Part shown: in pieces, positions 1 through 5,277 of the stretch
How positions within the stretch are numbered: position 1 is the first letter of the stretch
How the letters are laid out: each line of letters opens with the position of its first letter
From: an uncultured Clostridia bacterium
GTDB taxonomy: Bacteria > Bacillota > Clostridia > Christensenellales > UBA1242
Direction of reading: 5' to 3'
NCBI GenBank assembly: GCA_947631875.1
Contig: CANRMV010000077.1
Location: 1-5,277, forward strand
Length of the DNA stretch: 5,277 nucleotides
Program-made: the position numbers and the translations under genes
The notes under the pieces: generated by a model
What the model saw: only the letters and a program-made list of their open reading frames with translations
What the model was told of the DNA's origin: nothing
Databases searched by the model: none

Positions 1-359
1 CTTTGCAAAAATTCTTCATATTCTGCAAACTTATCTTCCAATGAAGACCTTCTATTTTCCAAATTGACAGTTTGTGTGTCAATCTTTTCGGTTTTTTCCT
101 CGCCCAAATCAAGCGTAAAATCTTCAAATTCCGCTTGAACAGTTGGTTTTGTTTTGGAAAGTTCCTCGTCAGTTGTAAACTCCACGCCCAAATCGCTCTC
201 CGTTTGAAGTTGAGGTTCTGGATTCTCTACGCTCTTAGATTTTTTGTCTTTATTTATCTCTTCAAGTTTGCGCTTTTCCTTATTGCGAAAATAAAAGAAT
301 ATTGCAATCGCTAGTGCACAAAAACAAAATATGACAATTAAATAAATTGCAATATACAT
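1..359 (-). CDS. Membrane-anchored protein with acidic cytoplasmic tail, encoded directly after floA (partial, C-terminus beyond window)
   Basis: This reading frame is open from an ATG at 357-359 to the left edge, giving 119 codons with no stop. I do not recognise the family. Residues about 2-23 (start MYIAIYLIVIFC) form one hydrophobic segment, followed at once by a basic stretch (RNKEKRK). By the positive-inside rule this predicts a single-pass protein with its N-terminus outside and the rest in the cytoplasm. The visible tail is rich in Glu, Asp, Lys, Thr and Gln, looks disordered (short blocks such as DFTLDLGEE), and turns helix-prone near the edge (SLEDKFAEYEEFLQ). It has no lipobox. The start is supported by AGGGAG five bases upstream. 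It lies 9 bp after the floA stop, so it very probably shares the floA transcript. Membrane location and proximity suggest a FloA partner, but this is inferred from position only. It could also be an unrelated envelope or division protein with ZipA-like topology. Confidence 0.8.
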   Translation of the reverse strand, partial: MYIAIYLIVIFCFCALAIAIFFYFRNKEKRKLEEINKDKKSKSVENPEPQLQTESDLGVEFTTDEELSKTKPTVQAEFEDFTLDLGEEKTEKIDTQTVNLENRRSSLEDKFAEYEEFLQ

Positions 360-364
360 TTTTT

Positions 365-370
365 CTCCCT
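365..370 (-). promoter_or_regulatory. Ribosome binding site of the gene after floA, overlapping the floA stop codon
   Basis: The minus strand reads AGGGAG, then five bases (AAAAA), then ATG. The floA stop codon TAG (369-371) shares its last two bases with this site. A ribosome ending floA therefore sits on the next initiation region, a typical arrangement for translational coupling. It also fixes the start of the downstream gene. Confidence 0.8.
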
Positions 371-1358
371 AAAAAACATTTCTGTTATCTTGCTTTTTAC
401 CGGTGAGTTTTCTACGCATTTCAGTGTCCGCTTGTAAGTTTTCAAGTTTGTAATAATCAACCATATCTTTTATTTTGCCTTCATTTATGGCCTGAATTAT
501 CGCTTTTGGCACTTCGGCATCATTTTCGGCTTGTTTTGCCCTCATTTCCGCTTCTTTCGCTTTCATTTCTTGCTCAACAGCCACAGCCAAAAGCCGCCTT
601 TGTTCAAGTTGATTTGCCGCAAGTATCCTGTTCTTTTCAATCTGTTCCTTTTCCATAGGCAAGCCTCTGTCGTTGCCAAGGTCAGCATGAATCACATCCG
701 CCGAAACAAGTTCATATTTGCTGTCTGAGTCAACATTCGCATCAAATATGGCTTTGTCAATCAGTTCTGGTCTGGCCACAAGTTCGCTTGCACGAGCGGT
801 GTTCGCAATTTTTGTAACCACCGCTTCCACAGCCCTTGCCGAAACGGTTTCATCTGTGACGCCCTTCAAAAAGTTTTTTAAATTAACTTTCAAAGTTAGG
901 GAAATTTTAACATTCACTTCCTTATTATCTCTTGCCACAGAAGTTATAAGCGGCATTTCAATAAGTTTTGGGCTCACGCACTCTCTAACAACTTCAAGCA
1001 CATTCATGCCCGAAATGTCAATCGCCTTAGCAAAATCAAAACTAAAATCCAATTTTGCACTTTTGGAAGCAATCAGTCCCTCAATAATGTTTAATGGATG
1101 CCCTCCTGACACTAAAACTGTTTCAATATCAAAAAGAGTAATTCCCAAATGCGCTTTCTTTGCCAAAATGTAGGCCTCAACAATTTTTTGCACATCAAGT
1201 TTGCGCATTCTCAAACTTATTGCCCGAAAACCTGAAATTGGACAACCAGAAAACAAAGCGGTGAAATATGCTTTGCATGGCAAAAGAATAAAGAAAATCA
1301 CACATGCCACAAACAAAACGCTTGCAAAACAAATAGCCACAATCACGCCAGCATCCAT
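369..1358 (-). CDS. floA: Flotillin-like protein FloA (membrane microdomain scaffold)
   Basis: FloA-family proteins are scaffolds of functional membrane microdomains in Bacillota. They oligomerise on the inner face of the membrane and affect secretion, signalling and envelope enzymes. The 329-residue product matches the usual length of about 330. Residues 5-27 form a single hydrophobic membrane segment. The SPFH-like body follows, with family-typical blocks such as DISGMNVLEVV and SPKLIEMPLI (about 114-138) and DETVSARAVEAVV (about 169-181). An Ala/Glu-rich coiled coil with EQEMKAKEAEMRAKQAE and AEVP spans about 236-284, and the terminal ADTEMR signature lies at about 310-315. The ATG at 1356-1358 is preferred over an in-frame TTG at 1377-1379. 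It has GTGAGG six bases upstream, gives the family-like N-terminus MDAG, and the TTG lies within the promoter. Identity rests on recalled Bacillus FloA motifs. Oddities are four cysteines in or near the membrane segment and no NfeD gene immediately upstream. Confidence 0.95.
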   Translation of the reverse strand: MDAGVIVAICFASVLFVACVIFFILLPCKAYFTALFSGCPISGFRAISLRMRKLDVQKIVEAYILAKKAHLGITLFDIETVLVSGGHPLNIIEGLIASKSAKLDFSFDFAKAIDISGMNVLEVVRECVSPKLIEMPLITSVARDNKEVNVKISLTLKVNLKNFLKGVTDETVSARAVEAVVTKIANTARASELVARPELIDKAIFDANVDSDSKYELVSADVIHADLGNDRGLPMEKEQIEKNRILAANQLEQRRLLAVAVEQEMKAKEAEMRAKQAENDAEVPKAIIQAINEGKIKDMVDYYKLENLQADTEMRRKLTGKKQDNRNVF

Positions 1359-1364
1359 AATAAA

Positions 1365-1370
1365 CCTCAC
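1365..1370 (-). promoter_or_regulatory. floA ribosome binding site
   Basis: GTGAGG on the minus strand lies six bases before the ATG at 1356-1358. It decides the floA start, because the upstream in-frame TTG (1377-1379) has no such site and overlaps the -10 box. Confidence 0.7.
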
Positions 1371-1378
1371 TTTGCCCA

Positions 1379-1407
1379 ATTATAACACATAAATATGGAT
1401 TTGTAAA
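1379..1407 (-). promoter_or_regulatory. floA promoter (sigma-A type with extended -10)
   Basis: On the minus strand a -35 box TTTACA (1402-1407, five of six consensus bases) is separated by exactly 17 bp from a perfect -10 TATAAT (1379-1384). The -10 is preceded by TG plus one base, so it is an extended -10. The predicted transcription start is near 1372, giving a leader of about 14 nt that just contains the Shine-Dalgarno sequence. The -35 lies only eight bases beyond the stop of the preceding lipoprotein gene. floA and the gene after it can therefore be transcribed independently of that gene. Confidence 0.82.
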
Positions 1408-1415
1408 TAGCAAAA

Positions 1416-3455
1416 TCACTCAAAATTGTGATTTCCATCATCATAGAAAAGGTTTGTAAGCCCAACTTTGAAATTGTAGTTTATGTTAGGTTTAGTTTTA
1501 TCTTTAACAATATCAAAGTAAATTTCCAAATAATCACAACCGTCACTGCCCATAAATTTCTCATAATTCAAAACTCCATAACTGCCATATGATGTTGAAG
1601 GCTGAGTTACATAAAATTCTCTTGCTTTGTTTGTGCCGCTCAAAGTTATTGTGTTGTCATCGCGGTCTGCTGCATTTATCGCGCCGCCACCAATATCGTT
1701 TTTAAATTCTCCATAAATGGCATCAAACTTAATTTCTTTATCAATAAAAATTCCGTTTGCACCCTCTTTTTCATCATTTGTGATAGTAAGCCAATATTCG
1801 TCTGGGAAAATTTTGTTTGGGTCATCAAGTGGCAAATCGTTTTCAAAAGAATTGTATCTGCCATAAGGAATTGTGATTTGTTTTGGCGTAAATTCAAGCA
1901 CCGTTCCGCCATCGGCTGTTTTATCAAAAAACCTCATTCCAACATTGATTGTGATGGAGTCAGCGTAATCCTTACCCGCATCGCTTGACCATGCATCATG
2001 GTCAAAATCCGCATCATCATTATAATATTCAAATGCAAGCGAAATGTCTGACAAAGGCAAGCCATTTTCTATATCAACAAGTTCTGGCATAAGCACCAAA
2101 CTTTGATATTCGCCAGGCTGTATGAAATGGAACATATATTCATCGTTGTTTGTGTTTGTTCCAAATAAACCTTTGTAATTCATAAAGAAATTGTTGCCTG
2201 GATAGTCTTTCACAACCGATGCCATATATTCGTGGTCCAGAGTCAAATAATCGCCATCTGAATATCCAATTCGAGTTTGCGCGCAGGCATAATTGATAAT
2301 GTTCTCCACAACAGCATTATAATTTCTGTTAAAAGTGAGGTCATGGCTGCTGTCGCGAGTTTCACTTTCGCCATCTTTTTTATTATACATTTCAACCGTG
2401 AAAATGTCTGGACTGTTTTTGCCAATCACTTTGTCCAAAATAAAACGTTTAAGTTGTGTTTTGTTTTTGTCGGTCAACCCAACAATGTTCCCCATTTTCT
2501 TATACCAATCTTTAACCGTTTCAAGTGCCTTTGAAATTGGAACTGCACTTTCTCCAAACGCCTTTGCCTTAACTTGAATAGGATTATCACTAAAAAGATT
2601 TATCGTAAAATTGAAATAATCTTTTTCGTCAGCAATTTCAGCGCCCTTGTCGTCAACATAATCAAAACCAAGCACAAACAGATATGTTGCATATTCCAAA
2701 GCATCCTGATAGTAGTTCACAAGAGCCTCACTGCCCGAATAACCATCTTTATAAAATGGTGAAAAGTAATATTCATAATACCCGCCTGCACCTTCCAAAT
2801 GTTTTCCAGGATTATCACCGCTTTTTGCATAATATTGTGAGAATGAAGGCAAAATCTCAACTCCCATTGCTATAAGATTATTTAAAGTGTTTTGCCAATC
2901 TCTACCGGTAAAAGAATATCCAGATTCATTTTTTTCAAAAATTAATTTTGTGTTTTCATTAAGATTTGAAGGCACACTCCAATTCCAACCATTATTGTCA
3001 ATCGTAATGGTTTGGCTTGTCACCTCATTACTTTCATCTAGGTTACTTGTCACTTTTGTGATGGTGTATCTTAAAGTGTCATATAAATAATATTTTTGAT
3101 TATCATTGTCAAAATAATTGTAAGTAAGACCTTTTGAAAGTTCTTCACCATCAAATTCAAAAATACTTTCTTTATCAGCAGAATCTGCATTTTCATATAC
3201 ACTATATAATTCCGTCAAAATTGCATGTGCAAAAATATTATAATAATTTTCTGATGCCAATTGGCCAACCGCATCTTTAAAACTATATGACGAAGGTTTG
3301 GAAAGTGCTTTAACACCAGAAAGCATTTTGGTGCTTATTGTTCCGCCACCACCAAGATCTTCATCATCAAAATCTTCCTCTCCAGCTCCACATCCAACAA
3401 GAAAGAGAAAAACAAAACATAAAATAATTGATAAAATACGAATTTTCTTTTTCAT
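1416..3455 (-). CDS. Large secreted lipoprotein of unrecognised family (679 aa)
   Basis: The N-terminus MKKKIRILSI is followed by a hydrophobic stretch and a lipobox LVGC, with the lipidated Cys at residue 22. This predicts export, lipidation by Lgt, cleavage by the type II signal peptidase and anchoring outside the cytoplasmic membrane. A very acidic, Gly-rich spacer (GEEDFDDEDLGGGG, about 24-38) follows the Cys. About 45-90 looks helical. The remainder alternates helical and aromatic-rich segments (for example GGYYEYYFSPFY near 224-235). From about 440 to the end it looks mostly beta-stranded. Only two other cysteines occur (about 391 and 640). I recognise no catalytic motif or known domain, so substrate binding or a structural surface role are open guesses. 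The ATG at 3453-3455 is chosen because the signal peptide begins there. An upstream in-frame TTG (3471-3473) lacks a ribosome site, as does the ATG itself. Roughly the first 211 codons are much more AT-rich than the rest. The gene stops eight bases before the floA -35 box. Confidence 0.88.
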   Translation of the reverse strand: MKKKIRILSIILCFVFLFLVGCGAGEEDFDDEDLGGGGTISTKMLSGVKALSKPSSYSFKDAVGQLASENYYNIFAHAILTELYSVYENADSADKESIFEFDGEELSKGLTYNYFDNDNQKYYLYDTLRYTITKVTSNLDESNEVTSQTITIDNNGWNWSVPSNLNENTKLIFEKNESGYSFTGRDWQNTLNNLIAMGVEILPSFSQYYAKSGDNPGKHLEGAGGYYEYYFSPFYKDGYSGSEALVNYYQDALEYATYLFVLGFDYVDDKGAEIADEKDYFNFTINLFSDNPIQVKAKAFGESAVPISKALETVKDWYKKMGNIVGLTDKNKTQLKRFILDKVIGKNSPDIFTVEMYNKKDGESETRDSSHDLTFNRNYNAVVENIINYACAQTRIGYSDGDYLTLDHEYMASVVKDYPGNNFFMNYKGLFGTNTNNDEYMFHFIQPGEYQSLVLMPELVDIENGLPLSDISLAFEYYNDDADFDHDAWSSDAGKDYADSITINVGMRFFDKTADGGTVLEFTPKQITIPYGRYNSFENDLPLDDPNKIFPDEYWLTITNDEKEGANGIFIDKEIKFDAIYGEFKNDIGGGAINAADRDDNTITLSGTNKAREFYVTQPSTSYGSYGVLNYEKFMGSDGCDYLEIYFDIVKDKTKPNINYNFKVGLTNLFYDDGNHNFE

Positions 3456-3461
3456 ATAATT

Positions 3462-3490
3462 ATAATAGCACAAATAATTAAAAAAAACAA
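3462..3490 (-). promoter_or_regulatory. Candidate promoter of the 679-aa lipoprotein gene, predicting a leaderless mRNA
   Basis: On the minus strand TTGTTT (3485-3490) lies 17 bp before TATTAT (3462-3467). TATTAT is preceded by TGC, so it forms an extended -10 (TGCTATTAT). The -35 matches only the TTG half of the consensus. Six bases (AATTAT) separate the -10 from the ATG, placing the expected +1 on the A of the start codon. An overlapping perfect TATAAT (3459-3464) would place +1 inside the gene, so the shifted reading fits better. The -35 overlaps the 3' arm and T tract of the upstream gene's terminator. AT-rich DNA yields chance -10 boxes, so confidence is moderate. Confidence 0.5.
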
Positions 3491-3509
3491 GGAAATTTTA
3501 TTTCCTTGT
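3480..3509 (-). terminator. Intrinsic terminator of the 488-aa lipoprotein gene
   Basis: On the minus strand ACAAGGAAAT, a three-base loop (AAA) and ATTTCCTTGT form a perfect 10-bp inverted repeat (3487-3509). It runs directly into eight consecutive T residues (3480-3487). It begins seven bases after the TAA stop at 3517-3519. This is a classic rho-independent terminator, though the stem has only four G:C pairs and some readthrough into the next gene is possible. Confidence 0.85.
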
Positions 3510-3516
3510 AAATTTT

Positions 3517-4983
3517 TTAGCGTCTTTTTTCTTCATAAAACAGAGCCACAGGACTATTGGTAGAAATTTTAGCATTATTTTCATAAAGTTTTGTATTATC
3601 TTTATCTATTTCTTCTCGTTCCATATTGACAATTAAAACTTGATTTGTATCTAAGTTAGTTAAATAGTAATCATCATTCACAGCACTGCATGCGACTGAA
3701 ACTCTCATGTTTAACTCTTCAACCGTTAATTTGTTGTCAATGATTAAACAATAATTGCAATAAGTTTGCAGCCCCATATCAAATGCAAAATTTGCATTGG
3801 AATTTTTAGTTTTATATCCAAACAAAATTTTTGCGTTTGCAAATTCCGGAATTCCTTGCACTTTATTATTTATACTATTCCCTTGAACACCATCTTGTGC
3901 AAGTTTAGTCAAAACATTCTGTGCCATTATATTAAATTCATCATCATTTTCAAGCGTTGAAATTTCACAAGGCGTTCCATCTAAAAAAGTAAATGCCGAA
4001 TCGTTTTTTAGATTTGTTGCAAAATTTTTAACAGTCAATTTATTTTCTTTAAACATATTTTCGTCAATTGTAAAATAGCTAAATGATTTTGTATTATTTG
4101 CATTATTTAAAAGATATGCACCAAAACATAATCCGTTCTCACTTTCTTTTATATGCGTAATTTTTAGTAAATCCATTGGCAAATTTAAACATGCTTTGCG
4201 TAAAATGCTGCTGTCGGCTTTAAGGGTTTCTTCCAAAGTTTTGGCAAGCAGAGGAATGTTGTATTCTCTCTGTCCGTTCACTGTTTGATACACATATTCT
4301 TCGGTTGGTTTTGTGAGGTCTGTAAATTCTGGAATTTGCAGGCTGACTTTGCCAATTTCGTTCAAACCATAGGTTTCATTGCCCATATCCCAAGTTAATG
4401 CGGTTTCTGCAAAATGCACAGTCACATCTTCTTCACCTTTATTTCCAAAAAGTGTATTTTCGTTATATTTCGTCCAAACATAATCCTCTTCCAAAAGCAT
4501 AAATGGCCTAGCCAAAGTCAATTCTTCGTTTGTTGGCTCGCCCACCCAATTTCCTTTCTCGTCTTTATAAATTTTGTAAACATCTTCGTTTTCAGTTCTG
4601 GCATAATAAATTTCACTATTTGCATCAGCAACTTTAATATTGAATCCGTTTTCAAAATATTGACAATAGTATTCGGTCATCAACTCATTTTGAGTTTCAG
4701 TGTAATGGAAATTTCTTGTTTGAACAGCATTCTGCAAAAAGCCATAAAGCCTTTGTTTGCCTTCTTCAAGAGCCTTTTTGTCATCTTTTCCGTCATCAAC
4801 AATAGGTGGCTTTGTTGGGTCATCTTTGCCATCGTCTGGCTTTGGAACAACTTGCTCATGCTGTTTGTCGTCATCTTTTGGCACGTCTGGTGTTTTGCTG
4901 CAAGCCGTAAAACCAACTGCGGTTGTGAAGAACAATCCTCCTGTCAGCAAAACTAGTGCAGCATTTTTCATAAATTTTTTCAT
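3517..4983 (-). CDS. Secreted lipoprotein with charged tether, unrecognised family (488 aa)
   Basis: The signal peptide starts MKKFMKNAALVLL and ends in a lipobox-like FTAC with the Cys at residue 28. Phe at -3 is less usual than Leu, but the context SK after the Cys is typical. Residues 29-70 form a low-complexity Asp/Lys/Pro tether with two DDGKDD blocks, probably a flexible spacer that carries the domain away from the membrane. From about 71 a helix (ALEEGKQRLYGFLQNAVQ) leads into alternating aromatic beta-type strands (EYYCQYF, EIYYART, VYKIYKDEKGNW). This loosely recalls LolA/LppX-type lipoproteins, but that is a low-confidence shape argument. The C-terminal part has seven cysteines after residue 106, if Cys107 is included (107, 265, 286, 339, 409, 412, 432), with YCNYC at 408-412. 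I see no catalytic motif. The start is firm: AAGGAGA lies seven bases upstream. The gene ends at a strong terminator, so it is probably monocistronic. The first 263 codons average over 40% GC and the rest about 25%, an abrupt internal shift. Confidence 0.88.
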   Translation of the reverse strand: MKKFMKNAALVLLTGGLFFTTAVGFTACSKTPDVPKDDDKQHEQVVPKPDDGKDDPTKPPIVDDGKDDKKALEEGKQRLYGFLQNAVQTRNFHYTETQNELMTEYYCQYFENGFNIKVADANSEIYYARTENEDVYKIYKDEKGNWVGEPTNEELTLARPFMLLEEDYVWTKYNENTLFGNKGEEDVTVHFAETALTWDMGNETYGLNEIGKVSLQIPEFTDLTKPTEEYVYQTVNGQREYNIPLLAKTLEETLKADSSILRKACLNLPMDLLKITHIKESENGLCFGAYLLNNANNTKSFSYFTIDENMFKENKLTVKNFATNLKNDSAFTFLDGTPCEISTLENDDEFNIMAQNVLTKLAQDGVQGNSINNKVQGIPEFANAKILFGYKTKNSNANFAFDMGLQTYCNYCLIIDNKLTVEELNMRVSVACSAVNDDYYLTNLDTNQVLIVNMEREEIDKDNTKLYENNAKISTNSPVALFYEEKRR

Positions 4984-4990
4984 AAAAAAA

Positions 4991-4997
4991 TCTCCTT
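4991..4997 (-). promoter_or_regulatory. Ribosome binding site of the 488-aa lipoprotein gene
   Basis: AAGGAGA on the minus strand is a near-perfect complement of the 16S anti-Shine-Dalgarno sequence. It is followed by seven T residues and the ATG at 4981-4983. It favours Met1 over Met5 of the open frame. Confidence 0.88.
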
Positions 4998-5004
4998 AAT
5001 ATAT

Positions 5005-5033
5005 ATACTATCATCTTAAAAAAAATTTTGCAA
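5005..5033 (-). promoter_or_regulatory. Candidate promoter of the 488-aa lipoprotein gene
   Basis: On the minus strand TTGCAA (5028-5033) is followed after 17 bp by TAGTAT (5005-5010). TAGTAT is preceded by TG plus one base, giving an extended -10 (TGATAGTAT). Each hexamer matches four of six consensus bases. The start point would be near 4998, immediately before the ribosome site. The flanking DNA upstream is nearly pure A/T with several A/T tracts and could act as an UP element or bent DNA. Confidence 0.5.
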
Positions 5034-5073
5034 TATGTTTTTGAAAAAAATTGAAAAATTTTTTGTATAAATG

Positions 5074-5095
5074 AGAAAATTTCAACAAATTTTCT
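5074..5095. repeat. Perfect 9-bp inverted repeat upstream of the 488-aa lipoprotein gene
   Basis: AGAAAATTT, a four-base spacer (CAAC) and AAATTTTCT form a perfect inverted repeat about 40 bp upstream of the candidate -35 box. No long T tract follows on either strand, so it is a poor intrinsic terminator. It could be a protein-binding site, a weak hairpin at the end of an upstream transcript, or chance in very AT-rich DNA. Confidence 0.35.
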
Positions 5096-5100
5096 TTCAA

Positions 5101-5277
5101 TCCCTGCCTTCACACCCCATCAGCGCCCCACTTCGCAAGAGAGTCGCCCGCAAAGCAATACTTTCGCAACCAAACATCAAGGCGACGCTTTTTGGCACTT
5201 CGTGACAAGAACAAGCAATATCAGTTCGTTCAGAATGAAAGCAAAGACTTCTACGCAATCTTCACCCTTCTTAAATC
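5101..5277. other. Non-coding or unassigned segment with a GC-rich patch
   Basis: No credible gene is visible on either strand. Every minus-strand frame is interrupted: the longest open one from the right edge stops at 5177-5179 after about 33 codons. On the plus strand only a short edge-running frame (GTG at 5202, ATG at 5235) exists, without a ribosome site. The 60 bases at 5101-5160 are about 60% GC by count, the next 60 are 45%, and the genes are mostly 25-45%. Short direct repeats occur (CACTTCG at 5129 and 5196, AAGCAATA at 5153 and 5213). I saw no tRNA or rRNA signature. An interspersed repeat, the remnant of a gene or an untranslated RNA are all possible. Confidence 0.4.

Noticed and set aside
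718..1173. A 151-codon open frame on the plus strand inside floA
   Set aside because: It is antisense to a confidently identified gene, has no ribosome site or recognisable protein features, and is explained as a shadow of the floA codons.
1413..1434. Hairpin AAATCAC, eight-base loop, GTGATTT on the minus strand across the end of the 679-aa lipoprotein gene, a possible terminator
   Set aside because: The stem is only seven bp and AT-rich, it includes the stop codon and coding bases, and no T tract follows. Termination before floA is therefore not demonstrated.
4786..4880. Repeated GTCATCTTT-like units as a possible tandem DNA repeat
   Set aside because: They encode the Asp/Lys tether (DDGKDD blocks) of the lipoprotein. 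The similarity follows from the repeated amino acids, and the copies are irregularly spaced.
4414..4956. A 180-codon plus-strand frame with hydrophobic, membrane-like content
   Set aside because: It is the antisense of the N-terminal half of the 488-aa lipoprotein, where Lys/Glu/Asp-rich codons read backwards give Phe/Leu/Ile. It has no supporting start signal.
5094..5108. A GGGATTGAAAG-like string on the minus strand resembling the 3' end of some CRISPR repeats
   Set aside because: It occurs once. There is no second copy at repeat-plus-spacer distance and no cas gene in the window.
4871..5113. An 80-codon minus-strand frame overlapping the start of the 488-aa lipoprotein gene
   Set aside because: It runs through the promoter and ribosome site of the real gene, has biased Phe/Lys/Ile content from AT-rich DNA, and shows no domain.
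5235..5277. ATG-initiated frame on the plus strand running off the right edge
   Set aside because: Only 14 codons are visible, there is no ribosome site, and the composition is unlike the neighbouring genes, so it cannot be supported.

Overview
The window looks like chromosome from a low-GC, Gram-positive-type bacterium (Bacillota, perhaps an uncultured clostridial lineage). The evidence is AT-rich DNA, strong Shine-Dalgarno sequences (AAGGAGA, AGGGAG), two lipoprotein signal peptides with lipobox cysteines, a FloA-type flotillin, and standard stop usage (TGA ends genes and Trp is TGG, so it is not a mycoplasma code). All four genes lie on the minus strand, so transcription runs from high to low coordinates. 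No mobile element, tRNA, rRNA or CRISPR array is visible.

In transcription order: (1) 4984-5277 is intergenic. It has an unusually GC-rich patch of unknown nature, an AT-only tract with an inverted repeat, and a promoter. (2) 3517-4983 encodes a 488-residue lipoprotein with a charged Asp/Lys/Pro tether, closed by a clear intrinsic terminator. (3) 1416-3455 encodes a second, 679-residue lipoprotein of unrecognised family. Its only good promoter overlaps that terminator and predicts transcription starting on the A of the ATG, i.e. a leaderless mRNA. (4) 369-1358 encodes FloA, with its own near-consensus extended -10 promoter. (5) 1-359 is the start of a membrane-anchored protein with an acidic tail that runs off the left edge. 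It is translationally coupled to floA, because the floA stop codon lies inside its Shine-Dalgarno sequence.

The only confident functional assignment is FloA, the scaffold of bacterial functional membrane microdomains. The two lipoproteins should be anchored on the outer face of the same membrane and the last protein on its inner face, so the locus reads as envelope-related. A functional link between the lipoproteins and FloA is inference from adjacency only. The usual NfeD-type partner is not upstream of floA. Base composition shifts sharply inside both lipoprotein genes (about 25-30% GC from roughly 2820 to 4195, about 40% on either side), which suggests a mosaic history.
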